Shown: positions 1 to 9,010 of the stretch, piece after piece
Position numbering within the stretch: position 1 is the first letter of the stretch
Layout: every line of letters begins with the position of its first letter
Assembly (NCBI RefSeq): GCF_000316665.1
Contig: NC_019678.1
Coordinates: forward strand, 806,001 to 870,000
Reading direction: 5' to 3'
Origin: Rivularia sp. PCC 7116
GTDB taxonomy: Bacteria > Cyanobacteriota > Cyanobacteriia > Cyanobacteriales > Nostocaceae
DNA length: 64,000 nt
Notes under the pieces: model-generated
The model's database searches: none
Seen by the model: the letters and a program-made list of their open reading frames with translations, nothing else
What the model was told of the DNA's origin: nothing
Program-made: the position numbers and the translations under genes

Positions 1-189
1 GAATCGGTAGCTATCATGGAAAAGTTAGTTTTAATACTTTTTCCCACTACAAAAGCATACTCAAAAAGCCCTTTATTCTAGATGTGAAATTATTGTATCC
101 ACCTTATAAAAATAAATTATCCTTAATCAAGCGAATTTTTGGATAAGTATGGGAGATAGGTAAGAGGGCACAAGGAAAATTGTAAACTT

Positions 190-218
190 TGACCTTTAAC
201 CTTTAACCTTTAACCTTA
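190..218. repeat. Heptamer tandem repeat (STRR type)
   Basis: About four tandem copies of a 7-base unit (accttta). This is one of many short tandem heptamer tracts in the window, of the kind known as STRRs in heterocystous cyanobacteria. The first 243 bases hold no other feature I can support. Confidence 0.75.
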
Positions 219-243
219 GTTACTGCTGACTATTTTCTCTATA

Positions 244-840
244 CTAAAACCCACTATACCGTTGTTCCGCAAAAGGTTCGCCGCGCCGATGATAGCCGTT
301 ACGTTCCCAGAAGCCTAATTCTTCACGATCTAAAAATTCTAAACCATTTATCCATTTAGCACTTTTCCAAGCATAAAGATGGGGAACTACCGAGCGCATG
401 GGACCACCATGTTCGGCATTTAAAGCTTCGTCGAATAACTTAAAAGCAAAAAAGTTTTCTTCTCTAACAAAATCTTCTATTGCAATATTGGTAGTATAGC
501 CACCGTAGCAATGTTCCATGATGTGAGTTGCTTTAGGATCTACCTCAATCACTTTCATGAAATCCGTGACCTTAATTCCAGTCCATTTAACATCAAGTTT
601 AGACCAGCGGGTTACACAGTGAAAGTCTGCTGTGAATTCGTTATGTGGTAGCTCCATAAAATCCGACCAATTCCATTTTCTGGGTTTTACCAATCCCCAT
701 ACGCTAAATTCCCATTCTTCCCTACTAACTTGGGGAGTTGCACCGTAAGTAAGCACGGGAAACCCTTTAGCTAAATGCTGTCCGGGAGGAACCCTATCGC
801 TATGTTCAGAAGTCGGCTTTTGAAAAAACTTTCCCAGCAT
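244..840 (-). CDS. Sulfite oxidase-like molybdopterin oxidoreductase
   Basis: Predicted Moco-binding oxidoreductase of the SUOX/MsrP (YedY) fold. The protein (198 aa) has the order expected of this domain: a substrate/cofactor start GKFFQKP, then FHCVTRWSKLDVKWTGI containing the single conserved Cys that ligates molybdenum, then HGGPMRSVVPHLYAWKSAKWI near the end, typical of cyanobacterial sulfite oxidase-like proteins. No twin-arginine signal is visible, so a cytoplasmic location is inferred. I start at ATG 840; an upstream TTG at 852 would add four residues, and neither has a strong ribosome site. The physiological substrate cannot be told from sequence. It stands alone, ending next to a heptamer repeat tract. 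Confidence 0.85.
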   Translation of the reverse strand: MLGKFFQKPTSEHSDRVPPGQHLAKGFPVLTYGATPQVSREEWEFSVWGLVKPRKWNWSDFMELPHNEFTADFHCVTRWSKLDVKWTGIKVTDFMKVIEVDPKATHIMEHCYGGYTTNIAIEDFVREENFFAFKLFDEALNAEHGGPMRSVVPHLYAWKSAKWINGLEFLDREELGFWERNGYHRRGEPFAEQRYSGF

Positions 841-852
841 GATTCTGTACAA

Positions 853-1185
853 ATATTTTGTTAATAGATAATAATATATTTTTTACACAAGTTATCGATC
901 GCGAGCAATAAAAAAGACTATTGATTACTGGAAAGATTACTATCTCCCTCTGGGAGACTCTACGCTAACGCGCAGTGAATAATGAGGCAATGACATTACC
1001 TGTGTGTAAGTCCTATCCTATTTAAAAGGATTCCCTAACCAAATAATTTTATATTTAAACCAACAGGATTATAGATTCTGGTTTCAAGCAAGACGGTTTC
1101 TGTCTTATGTCACTTTTCGATAATCGTTGACCTAAAATCCTGTTGGAAATTAACAAATAACTAAATTATTTGTATCAAGAGTAAA
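853..1185. other. Gene-free spacer with inverted repeats
   Basis: No ORF supported. Positions 945-975 hold a fragment of a dispersed repeat (tccctctgggagactc). Positions 1041-1171 form a nested inverted repeat: outer arms aaataattt (1041-1049) and aaattattt (1163-1171), inner arms ccaacaggatt (1060-1070) and aatcctgttgg (1136-1146), with a small hairpin between. It lies just downstream of rpmF, so it may be its 3' end structure or a small mobile-type repeat. Confidence 0.5.
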
Positions 1186-1362
1186 TTACTCTTCGTCTTC
1201 TTCTTCCTCTTCTCCAGATGGATAAACAAATGTAGAGCGTCCGGTCAAAATTGATTTACCAAGGGAAAGAGCTTTCTCTGCTTCAACACTCGCCTTGTGT
1301 CTCCAGGTTGCTCGACGCTTATCGCGCTTGGATTTCGATGTTTTCTTCTTTGGAACAGCCAT
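1186..1362 (-). CDS. rpmF: 50S ribosomal protein L32
   Basis: Structural protein of the large ribosomal subunit, 58 aa. The start [20 protein letters not shown] is the L32 signature, with the basic N-terminus and the usual length of cyanobacterial L32. The C-terminus is an unusual run of acidic residues (EEEEEDEE). The reading frame stays open for 43 codons upstream, but family length and the canonical MAVPKKK start place initiation at ATG 1362. It is monocistronic here, with inverted repeats immediately downstream that could form its transcript end. Confidence 0.95.
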   Translation of the reverse strand: MAVPKKKTSKSKRDKRRATWRHKASVEAEKALSLGKSILTGRSTFVYPSGEEEEEDEE

Positions 1363-1580
1363 AAAACCAGATACCGTAATTTTTGACAACCTTTTTATTC
1401 TAAGGCATGAATTGCTTAATCGCCCCCCTAATTTATCAGGGGTTAGGGGGATATCGAACAATAACCCCCTTTCAAAAAAGCAACGTCTCAAATACTTATG
1501 AATTACGGCAGATTTAATATTGACGAGTTTCAGAATGTATCTTTGTACTTAATTTATCTGCTTTCTTGCATATTGCTTAC

Positions 1581-2081
1581 CTATTCAATTTCAACCTGCG
1601 GTATAGGAATTGGAACAGCTTCAGTTGACTGTGGAGTATTTTCAACAGCATTATTTTCTCCACCTGCTGCGGTATTATTATTGGCACTTTGCCCAAAAAA
1701 TAGCAGCGTTCGCGCCATCTTGAAGTACTTTGCCCAGCGTTGAGTATCTGGACGATTGCGCCATTGAGTACGACTAACGTTTAGTTCTAAAACCGGTGCG
1801 ATCGCGCCAAAGTTCTGTGCAGAAACGACTACGGATACGTCTGTTACCAAAATATCTTTATCAAAACTGCGTTGAGCTGCTGCTCTTGCTACTGCTTCGG
1901 CTCTACGCAACAAGCTTTTGTAATTATCTCCCGGCAAACGTGTAATTTCCAAGTCAACTCTGTTAGTATAAGCTCGCACGATTTGAGGGGCGATAGTTTC
2001 AGTTCCTAGCCATATTGGTGCAGCCATACTCAGCAAAAGTACGGCTGTCTTTATCCGGATTTTCTTTGTAATTGATGGCAT
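1581..2081 (-). CDS. Exported hypothetical protein, cyanobacterial type
   Basis: Not recognised as a named family. With the start at ATG 2081 the product is 166 aa. It begins MPSITKKIRIKTAVLLLSMA, a basic N-region followed by a hydrophobic stretch that looks like a signal peptide or single membrane anchor. A globular middle (VDLEITRLPGDNYKSLLRRA, then repeated V/A-rich strands) follows. The last 30 residues are low-complexity Asn/Pro/Glu. An in-frame ATG 45 bases upstream (2126) is possible but would bury the signal. It is divergent from the caspase-fold gene that starts at 2383, across about 300 bases with no other gene. Function unknown; periplasmic location is inference. Confidence 0.6.
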   Translation of the reverse strand: MPSITKKIRIKTAVLLLSMAAPIWLGTETIAPQIVRAYTNRVDLEITRLPGDNYKSLLRRAEAVARAAAQRSFDKDILVTDVSVVVSAQNFGAIAPVLELNVSRTQWRNRPDTQRWAKYFKMARTLLFFGQSANNNTAAGGENNAVENTPQSTEAVPIPIPQVEIE

Positions 2082-2382
2082 AAGTGGAATGAATGCTTTT
2101 ACTTTTAATAATCTATTGCCGACCATTATTTTAAATAGCTCCTACACAATGCGATAAATGAATGCACTATTAACAACAGTGTCTTCGTGAGTTTAAGTAT
2201 TAATAATGACTTACCATCTTTAATCTTGATGATAACCACTTAGACTTATAGACATAGGTTAGCTTTGTTTTTTTGGCAAAGCAAATTACATTAATGACGC
2301 TTGCAGTACTTAGAACTGAAGAATTAGCAATCTATGATTACTGTAAGTATATATATCTAGTTTTCAACAATTAAAAGGGCGC

Positions 2383-4203
2383 ATGGCAAAACTATGGGCG
2401 ATTGCTATTGGCATCAATCAGTATCAGTATTTTCAAGCTTTGAGCTATGGAAGTGCTGATGCAGAAGCTTTGAGAAATTTTTTAGTAGAACAGATGGGTT
2501 TCCCTGAAGAACAGTGTTTGTTAATGACAGATTCTTCAGCACCTATAGGGGATAAATCGACTTTACCCACAAAGAATAATATCCTTCAGTTACTGGAAGA
2601 TTTAGCTGCAAATTCATGGCAACCGCAAGATAAACTATGGTTTTTCTTCAGCGGTTACGGCGTTAACCATGAAGCACAAGATTACTTAATGCCTATTGAA
2701 GGCGATTCTAAACGGGTTAAAGAAACTGCTATCGAAATGCGCCAATTAATGCAAACTCTACAGGTTTGTGGGTTGGAAGTTTTACTATTACTAGATTTCA
2801 ACCGCGCTTTTGGCACCAAGGCAGATTCTTCTATCGGGGAAGAAACAATCGAATTAGCTCAAGAGTTACAAGTCTCCACAATACTTTCTTGTAAACCAGA
2901 GCAGTTTTCCCATGAAAGTAGCGAGTTAGGGCACAGTTTTTTTACAGCCACATTACTGGAGGCTTTGCGTTATGGTAACACCAATAATCTCACCGATTTA
3001 GAAAGCTATTTAAGCATTCGTACTCCCGAACTATGTCAGCATCATTGGCGACCAACTCAAAATCCTGTCGCTTTTATAACATCGCCGCAACGTCTTTTAT
3101 TTGATAAAGAATTTAGAGAAGAAGTCAAAATAGATACTCTAGAACCACTGAGTATTCTTGCATCAAGGGAAGCTTTTACAGCACGAGAGGCACCAAAGCT
3201 TGAAGAGAAAGCAGTCGAAAATTCAGCTAAAAATACTTCTTCCCCAGTTGCAGAAGTAGCTACCAAAAGCTCTCCTCTTCCTGCTTCCCTAGAAGTTGAA
3301 ACAAAACCAGCAAAAATTTCTTCTCTTCCTAAAACTTCTGCGACTTCTAGTAGCGAAACTCAAAATTCCGAAGAAGAAGCCGAAAATCAAGATAATCAAG
3401 AGAACCAAAATAAATCGAACAAATCGCTGCTATTTGGATGTGCGGGAAGTTTAATAATTGGTGGATTACTTTTAGTGGCTTTTGTATACCATCAATCTCG
3501 CTCTCAAACCAAAATCACTATTGTCAAACCTTTACCCAGTAATGTTGCAGGTGTAGAAACACAGCCGCCTAGCAAGCTTCAAGCTAATAATTCCAATTCG
3601 CAAGAAAAAATTCAAGCAATGTTGGAATTAGAAAAAATGTCTCTTAATCCCAATCAAGCTAGTGATTTAAGCAAAGCTATTGCAAATGCCAAAAATATTA
3701 AACAAGGTGAAGCGGATTACAACCTAGCTAGACAAAATATCAAAGTTTGGAGCGGGATGATTTTGGATTTAGCAAGAAGTCGTGCCGAAAATCAGCAATA
3801 TCCTAACGCAATAACTACCGCTAAGCTTATCGGTAAAGAAGATCCAAATTTTCTAGTAGCTCAAAAATCTATAAAACAGTGGCAAATTGAGTCCAAACAA
3901 TATTTTAGTAATAAGACTCTCCTAGAAGCAGCCCAAAATCTAATCAAACCTTCACAAGCATCTACCTATACCAAGGCTATTGATGTTGCTAAAAAAGTAC
4001 CATCTTCTCAACCGGGCTATGATGCGGCTCAAGAATCCATTAATCAGTGGAGTCAACAAATCTTACAAATTGCTAAAAATCGCGCCGAGAAAAAACAATA
4101 TTCTTCGGCAATTGCAACTGCAACTTTGGCTCCAGAAGGTACTGTTGCTTATGCCGAAGCTCAAGAATTAATCAAAAAGTGGCAGCAATTACAGAGCAAC
4201 TAA
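2383..4203 (+). CDS. Caspase-fold protein with altered dyad (pseudo-orthocaspase)
   Basis: Protein of 606 aa. Residues 1-240 are a caspase p20-like domain: it opens MAKLWAIAIGINQYQ, then LWFFFSGYGVNHE (residues 85-97) and LEVLLLLDFNRAFG (131-144). In active orthocaspases these two strands carry the catalytic His (SGHG) and Cys (DxC); here they read Tyr92 and Asn140, so proteolysis is unlikely. A Ser/Glu/Asn-rich linker (about 250-345) leads to one transmembrane helix (349-369). The C-terminal 200 residues contain two repeated helical units with the pattern WSxxILxxAxxRAExxQY. Pseudo-orthocaspases with Tyr in place of His are described from cyanobacteria. I infer a membrane-anchored signalling or scaffold protein rather than a protease. 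Confidence 0.8.
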   Translation: MAKLWAIAIGINQYQYFQALSYGSADAEALRNFLVEQMGFPEEQCLLMTDSSAPIGDKSTLPTKNNILQLLEDLAANSWQPQDKLWFFFSGYGVNHEAQDYLMPIEGDSKRVKETAIEMRQLMQTLQVCGLEVLLLLDFNRAFGTKADSSIGEETIELAQELQVSTILSCKPEQFSHESSELGHSFFTATLLEALRYGNTNNLTDLESYLSIRTPELCQHHWRPTQNPVAFITSPQRLLFDKEFREEVKIDTLEPLSILASREAFTAREAPKLEEKAVENSAKNTSSPVAEVATKSSPLPASLEVETKPAKISSLPKTSATSSSETQNSEEEAENQDNQENQNKSNKSLLFGCAGSLIIGGLLLVAFVYHQSRSQTKITIVKPLPSNVAGVETQPPSKLQANNSNSQEKIQAMLELEKMSLNPNQASDLSKAIANAKNIKQGEADYNLARQNIKVWSGMILDLARSRAENQQYPNAITTAKLIGKEDPNFLVAQKSIKQWQIESKQYFSNKTLLEAAQNLIKPSQASTYTKAIDVAKKVPSSQPGYDAAQESINQWSQQILQIAKNRAEKKQYSSAIATATLAPEGTVAYAEAQELIKKWQQLQSN

Positions 4204-4231
4204 TTCTCAACTCTATAGAGAGCGATCCAGT

Positions 4232-4609
4232 TTAGCAATACTGCGAAATGTCCTCGCCACATTCATCAGCTAAATAACACAATCCTCTAAAACGCAATCC
4301 AACTACTTCTTCATACAGGGGGTTGAGCTTGCACATTGGAGGAATGTGGAACAAAGTTCTACCAAATAACTTCACATCTCGTTCAAACGGACATTGAGCC
4401 GGAATCAACTTACAAATACGATGAGCGAATTGGCGATCGCTCACCTGGATATTATTTACCCAAACCCTCAAGGGTTTGAAAATATCCCACTTAGGTTTAG
4501 CATTTGGATTCTGCTGCTGAGTTTCGTTGGCTTCACTTTCCTGCTCTCGATCAATTGATACCCAGCTTGCCAAAAATATGTTTTTTGTGGTATTATCGAA
4601 TACCTTCAT
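4232..4609 (-). CDS. Mo-dependent nitrogenase C-terminal-domain protein
   Basis: 125-aa protein whose residues 45-125 match the Mo-nitro_C family (PF06967 by recall), with the motif IPAQCPFERDVKLFGRTLFHIPP and the closing LRFRGLCYLADECGEDIS. The family was named from a domain associated with nitrogenase genes and is widespread as short stand-alone proteins in cyanobacteria, including outside nif clusters. Its biochemical role is unknown. Several conserved Cys residues (CKL, QCPFE, MCKL, LCYLADEC) suggest a metal- or disulfide-related role, which is inference. ATG 4609 is preceded by a good ribosome site (agagga). No nif gene is nearby. Confidence 0.8.
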   Translation of the reverse strand: MKVFDNTTKNIFLASWVSIDREQESEANETQQQNPNAKPKWDIFKPLRVWVNNIQVSDRQFAHRICKLIPAQCPFERDVKLFGRTLFHIPPMCKLNPLYEEVVGLRFRGLCYLADECGEDISQYC

Positions 4610-5775
4610 TATTTTTTCCTCTAATCCTTGGAGGGTTTTTAAGTTAATTCAACGAACATCTACGAAAGGGTAAATCAACTTTTGCGACAAGCCTTTTATC
4701 CTGACGAAGATTTCATTTATTTTGTTCGGTGGCTTCCTCAATCGGAAGCTATCCTTTGCTACGTCAAGTTAAACGCAATTTTGTTCAAATCGGAAGTGCG
4801 ATACTTCTATCTTGTTTATAACTTGACGTAATTGAAATTTTAGTAAAGTCATCTACCAATAGAAATATTGTGGTGTAACATTTACAAAAATTAACAGCGA
4901 AAACATTTATCAGTGAAATTGATAATATGCTTTGTGCTAAAGGCTATCCAAGGTTAGCGCAGACTGCTTAAAAGTGGCTAGTATTTACATCACATCAAAG
5001 AGGGTATGCGTTAAAGTTTGATGGCGTTAGCAAGTATATATCGTCAATAAAAGTTAATTTTGCCTTTTTTTGGCACAATTTGAGCATATTTGCTATGACT
5101 GTCTGATTAGATAATAAGAGAACAGTTGCGACTGCTGTAACGTCAAGCCGCATGTTCTGATACATCTTGGCTATGTTCTTTGAATGCTTCAAATCTTATA
5201 TTGCCAGTCTTGATATTTTTATTAGTTTTTAAATATGCCTATTGCGGTGTAGTTTAACTCGGTTAATGATTGATCCTGGATTATTTTTTTTAGATAGAAT
5301 TTTTGTAAATCAGTTTACTTATTTTGCTTTCTAGCAAGCATTATTTTTGAGGATATTCTCTTGGAGGATTTTAATTGTTTTGTATTAAAGGCTAAATAGA
5401 GGTAAGTAAACTTTTTTTGAAGTTTTTTATTTTTTATGGCGCTTATATTTATTTGTGCCAACTTATACCATTTATTTATAAAGATGCGCCGAATTTAGCC
5501 CGTGTAGACGGTGAATCTAGTTGGGGGTGTCGGTTTGGGCCCCCCAAACTAGTGTTACCCTAACGGGTCACTTCGTGAACGCGGAGCGTCTCCCGGAGGG
5601 GCTTTGTTTAGGTAGCCCCACTATAGCTAGAGTGTTAGCGGAGCGTGTCCGTAAGGAGATGGGCGATTGAGCGCAGCTTTGCAAAAGAGAAGAATAACCT
5701 ATATGAAGTAAATTTCCTTGACATTTTATTTACATCGCGCTCAACCAAAAAAGGCTTGTAGCAACTAAAAAGAAT
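4610..5775. other. Long gene-free spacer with decayed sequence
   Basis: No convincing gene. From 4643 to 4831 on the plus strand the frame is open for 62 codons and encodes a protein-like stretch (FYPDEDFIYFVRWLPQSEAI) but has no ATG or GTG; a TTG at 4682 would give 49 aa, so this may be a relic. A short minus-strand frame at 4995-5192 looks non-coding. Positions 5515-5690 hold a GC-richer dispersed repeat with fragments such as gcggagcgtctcccg and gtgttagcggagcgtgtcc. Confidence 0.5.
5515..5690. repeat. Dispersed cyanobacterial intergenic repeat, degenerate
   Basis: GC-richer than its surroundings, with two variants of an agcgtctcccg-type block and a palindrome around ggtttgggccccccaaacta. 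Such interspersed blocks are common between cyanobacterial genes. A smaller relative is at 26311-26356 (gcgatacgcgaagcgtcagcc). Confidence 0.5.
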
Positions 5776-5810
5776 AAAATCCCCCTTCTCTGCAAGAAAA
5801 GGAGGATTTT
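5776..5810 (-). terminator. Rho-independent terminator of the asd-dapA-rnj side
   Basis: Inverted repeat: aaaatccccct pairs with aggaggatttt with one mismatch, loop about 13 bases, followed on the minus strand by a T-rich run. It lies 36 bases beyond the rnj stop codon. Confidence 0.75.
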
Positions 5811-5845
5811 ATTTTAAATGTAAGGCTTCAAAACTTTGTTAAAAC

Positions 5846-7621
5846 CTACGACGCAACTTGTTGAGCAGCAGTACGAGTGCGTCTTCTTCTACCATCAGAA
5901 ACTTTCGCAGGTGGTTCGTCAGGAATCTGCATTAATAAAGTGACTGTAGGTTGACATCGCAGCTCGCGACGCAAATTACGCGCTAAATCCCGTTCTATCG
6001 CTTCTTGTAAACCACCCCAATCTATATCTGGCTTTTTACCATTCAAAGGCTGACCAAATTCTTCCCAACGTAATTCAAGTATTTCCTCAAATCGCTGCTG
6101 CACCCATTTTTGCACCATCGATTTTTCCATACTCGTAACTACACCCCGCAAATGAATCTCCGGTTTGGCTAACATCTTGCCAGCCCAATCTACTGCTGCT
6201 GCAACGGTAACGATACCTTCTTCTGCCATGCGTTGGCGCTCTAGCAAAACTTTGTCGCTAACCATACCAGAACCGGAGGTATCGACTAATTCCAAGCCAG
6301 ACGGTACTGTACCCGCAACACTAATCGAATTTTCGGTCAACTCGACAATGTTACCATTCTCTATAATCACCATATTTTCGGCAGGAATACCCATACTTTG
6401 GGCTGTCTGAGAATGTTTGACTAGCATTCTATGTTCGCCATGAACGGGTAAGAAGAATTTAGGTTTTGTCAAGGCAAGCATCAACTTGTGGTCTTCCTGA
6501 CAGCCATGTCCGGAAACGTGAATTCCATGAGAGCGACCGTAAATAACCTTTGCGCCTTGCTGCATTAATTTGTCAATAACTCCAACCACTGCAATGGTAT
6601 TTCCAGGTATAGGATTAGCGGAGAACGCCACAGTATCGCCTTCTCTTATCTTGATATGAGGATGTTCTCCCCTTGCAATACGGGTCATCGCCGCCATTGT
6701 TTCGCCTTGAGAACCAGTAGTTAAAATCAATACCTTGTCATCTGGCAAACTACGAGCAACGTGCAAAGGTTGAAATAGCTTATCTTCGCATTTAATATAG
6801 CCAAGGTTGCGAGCGTGGGCAATCAAATTCAACATCGAACGCCCAACAACCGATACCGATCTACCATGTTTTTGAGCTAGCTGCAAAATCATGTTGATGC
6901 GATGTACCGAAGAAGCAAAAGTAGTAATGAAAAGTCTGCCTTCAGCTTGCATTACTATTTTTTCTAAATTGGGATACACAGAACGTTCTGAAGGAGTAAA
7001 ACCAGGTACTTCTGCATTAGTAGAATCGCTCATTAGGCAAAGTACGCCCTTCTCACCATGCTCGGCTAATCTTTGCAAATCAAAATGTTCGCCATCTACT
7101 GGAGTATGATCGACTTTAAAATCTCCCGAATGAATCACTACACCTAATGGCGTATGTATCGCAACTGTAAAACTATCACAAATACTATGTGTATTGCGGA
7201 TATACTCTACCAGAAAATTCTTACCAATCCGCACCATATCGCGGGGTCTTACGGTTTTTAATTCAGTGCGATCGCGAACTCCAGCTTCCTCTAACTTACG
7301 TTCCAACATTGCCATAGCTAGCCTAGGACCATGAATTACAGGAATGTCAAACTGTTTGAGGTGAAATGCAATACCGCCAATATGGTCTTCATGCCCGTGG
7401 GTAACTACCATACCCTTGATTTTATGACGATTTTCTCTCACGTAAGTCATGTCTGGTAAGACAATGTTGACTCCATGCATTTGATCGGTAGGAAAAGCCA
7501 AACCAGCATCTAATAAGATAATTTCGTCTTCATACTCAAAAATACAAGTATTTTTTCCAATTTCATGCAGTCCGCCCAATGGAATAATTTTGAAGGCAGA
7601 GGTTACTTCTTTCTTAGCCAT
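5846..7621 (-). CDS. rnj: Ribonuclease J
   Basis: Metallo-beta-lactamase/beta-CASP ribonuclease that processes and decays mRNA from the 5' end and also cuts internally. The 591-aa product has the metal-binding HGHEDHIGG at 74-82 (His75, His77, Asp79, His80), SGDFKVDHTPVDG for the next ligand, beta-CASP motifs with SGHGCQEDHKLML and PVHGEHRML, and a C-terminal tail of about 100 residues rich in Arg. Length and order match cyanobacterial RNase J. ATG 7621 follows taaggaaaaaa, a good ribosome site. It is the last of three minus-strand genes (asd, dapA, rnj), an arrangement common in cyanobacteria, but the 270-base gap to dapA leaves room for its own promoter. Confidence 0.95.
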   Translation of the reverse strand: MAKKEVTSAFKIIPLGGLHEIGKNTCIFEYEDEIILLDAGLAFPTDQMHGVNIVLPDMTYVRENRHKIKGMVVTHGHEDHIGGIAFHLKQFDIPVIHGPRLAMAMLERKLEEAGVRDRTELKTVRPRDMVRIGKNFLVEYIRNTHSICDSFTVAIHTPLGVVIHSGDFKVDHTPVDGEHFDLQRLAEHGEKGVLCLMSDSTNAEVPGFTPSERSVYPNLEKIVMQAEGRLFITTFASSVHRINMILQLAQKHGRSVSVVGRSMLNLIAHARNLGYIKCEDKLFQPLHVARSLPDDKVLILTTGSQGETMAAMTRIARGEHPHIKIREGDTVAFSANPIPGNTIAVVGVIDKLMQQGAKVIYGRSHGIHVSGHGCQEDHKLMLALTKPKFFLPVHGEHRMLVKHSQTAQSMGIPAENMVIIENGNIVELTENSISVAGTVPSGLELVDTSGSGMVSDKVLLERQRMAEEGIVTVAAAVDWAGKMLAKPEIHLRGVVTSMEKSMVQKWVQQRFEEILELRWEEFGQPLNGKKPDIDWGGLQEAIERDLARNLRRELRCQPTVTLLMQIPDEPPAKVSDGRRRRTRTAAQQVAS

Positions 7622-7891
7622 TTTTTTCCTTAGATAATAAGTTAGTTAGATTTTTCTTTTCAGTTAAAAGCTTGATTAGAATTTTTGAATAGACAAACTT
7701 TTATTGCTGTTTTTTTTGCTGAATAACGTCTCTTGTAGCAACATTTAATTAATCTTCAATTGTTATTCATAACGGATTTTAAATACCGCAATACATCTAT
7801 CAGTCAATTACAACACTATAATCTTTAAAAACAGACTTGCTTACCGCCTATATATGTATTCTATTATACACTATATTTACTAAGACATCAT

Positions 7892-8785
7892 CTAAACTTC
7901 GTTCAAATTCATTTGTTTCAGCACTGTTTGCAATTCTTGAGTCAATTCAGATTCAGCTTCGTATAAAGGTAGACGAGTTGAACCAACATCCCATCCCTGA
8001 AGATTTAAAGCTGCTTTAACCGGAATAGGATTAGCGGTTGCAAATAAAACTTTGAACAGTGGAAAAAGTTTCAGATGAATATTTTGAGCAGTTTGAACTT
8101 TACCGCTGAAAAAAGCTTGAATCATCTGCTGTAACTGCAAACCAACTAGATGAGAAGCTACACTTACTATACCTCTTGCCCCAATAGATAATAAAGGCAA
8201 AGTCATGTAATCATCACCAGAGTAAATCTGAAATTCTTGCGGTGTCAAGCGTCGCATTTCACTGGCTTGATCTATATTCCCAGTTGATTCTTTAATACCA
8301 ATAATATTATCTATTTCAGCTAAACGGGATACTGTTTGGGGCTGTAGGTTTTGACCAGTCCTACCGGGTACATTGTATAACAATAATGGTAACTCAGGTA
8401 CGGCTTCAGCGATTGCCTTCATGTGATGATAAATGCCAGCTTGCGGGGGTTTATTGTAATAAGGTACAACCTGCAATGAGCCATGTACTCCTATTGTAGC
8501 TGCTTGTTGTGTAGCTGCCATTGCTTCTTTTGTGGAATTAGAACCACATCCTGCAATTACTTTCGCTTTGCCAGATACGGCTTGCAATATACATTTGAAT
8601 AATTGGTATTCTTCATCCCAAGTCATACTAGGGGATTCACCAGTTGTTCCGCAGATTACTAACGTATCTGTACCATTCTCAACTAGATGCACTGCCAGCT
8701 TTTCTGCGACATCGTAATTAACGCTACCGTCTTCCTTAAACGGCGTAACCATTGCGGTTAGAACATTTCCAAAATCTACCACCAC
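7892..8785 (-). CDS. dapA: 4-hydroxy-tetrahydrodipicolinate synthase
   Basis: Condenses pyruvate with aspartate semialdehyde, the first committed step to diaminopimelate and lysine. The 297-aa TIM-barrel protein shows CGTTGESPS (residues 45-53), the YNVPGRTG region with Tyr137, the Schiff-base Lys165 in IGIKESTGN, and YSGDD further on, all in family order and at standard length. GTG 8785 is chosen because it lies eight bases after taggag. It follows asd on the same strand (about 225 bases downstream), so two consecutive steps of the pathway are encoded together. Confidence 0.96.
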   Translation of the reverse strand: MVVDFGNVLTAMVTPFKEDGSVNYDVAEKLAVHLVENGTDTLVICGTTGESPSMTWDEEYQLFKCILQAVSGKAKVIAGCGSNSTKEAMAATQQAATIGVHGSLQVVPYYNKPPQAGIYHHMKAIAEAVPELPLLLYNVPGRTGQNLQPQTVSRLAEIDNIIGIKESTGNIDQASEMRRLTPQEFQIYSGDDYMTLPLLSIGARGIVSVASHLVGLQLQQMIQAFFSGKVQTAQNIHLKLFPLFKVLFATANPIPVKAALNLQGWDVGSTRLPLYEAESELTQELQTVLKQMNLNEV

Positions 8786-9010
8786 TAAATTTACTCCTAA
8801 TTACATATCAAGGCGGTTTCTAATTCCCTTAGTGGCTGTTTAAACTTAACAATCGGCAAAACTGTTTTTTGGTCAAGAATAAATAATACCCCATTCATTA
8901 CTTTTTAACCCTTAAATTAATATTGTTTAATTGACGATATTTTTTTTACTTTAAACCAGAAATATACTTTGGTTTTTAATTATTGTTATAATACTTTATT
9001 TCAAAAAATA

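Noticed and set aside
1295-1743. Two plus-strand frames opposite rpmF and the exported protein
   Set aside because: Antisense to the L32 gene and to a conserved-looking coding frame; no family pattern.
4232-4609. Evidence for a nif cluster
   Set aside because: Only the Mo-nitro_C domain protein is present; this family occurs as stand-alone genes and no nifHDK-like gene is in the window.
4995-5192. Minus-strand frame of 65 codons
   Set aside because: Low-complexity AT-rich sequence without ribosome site or recognisable protein pattern.
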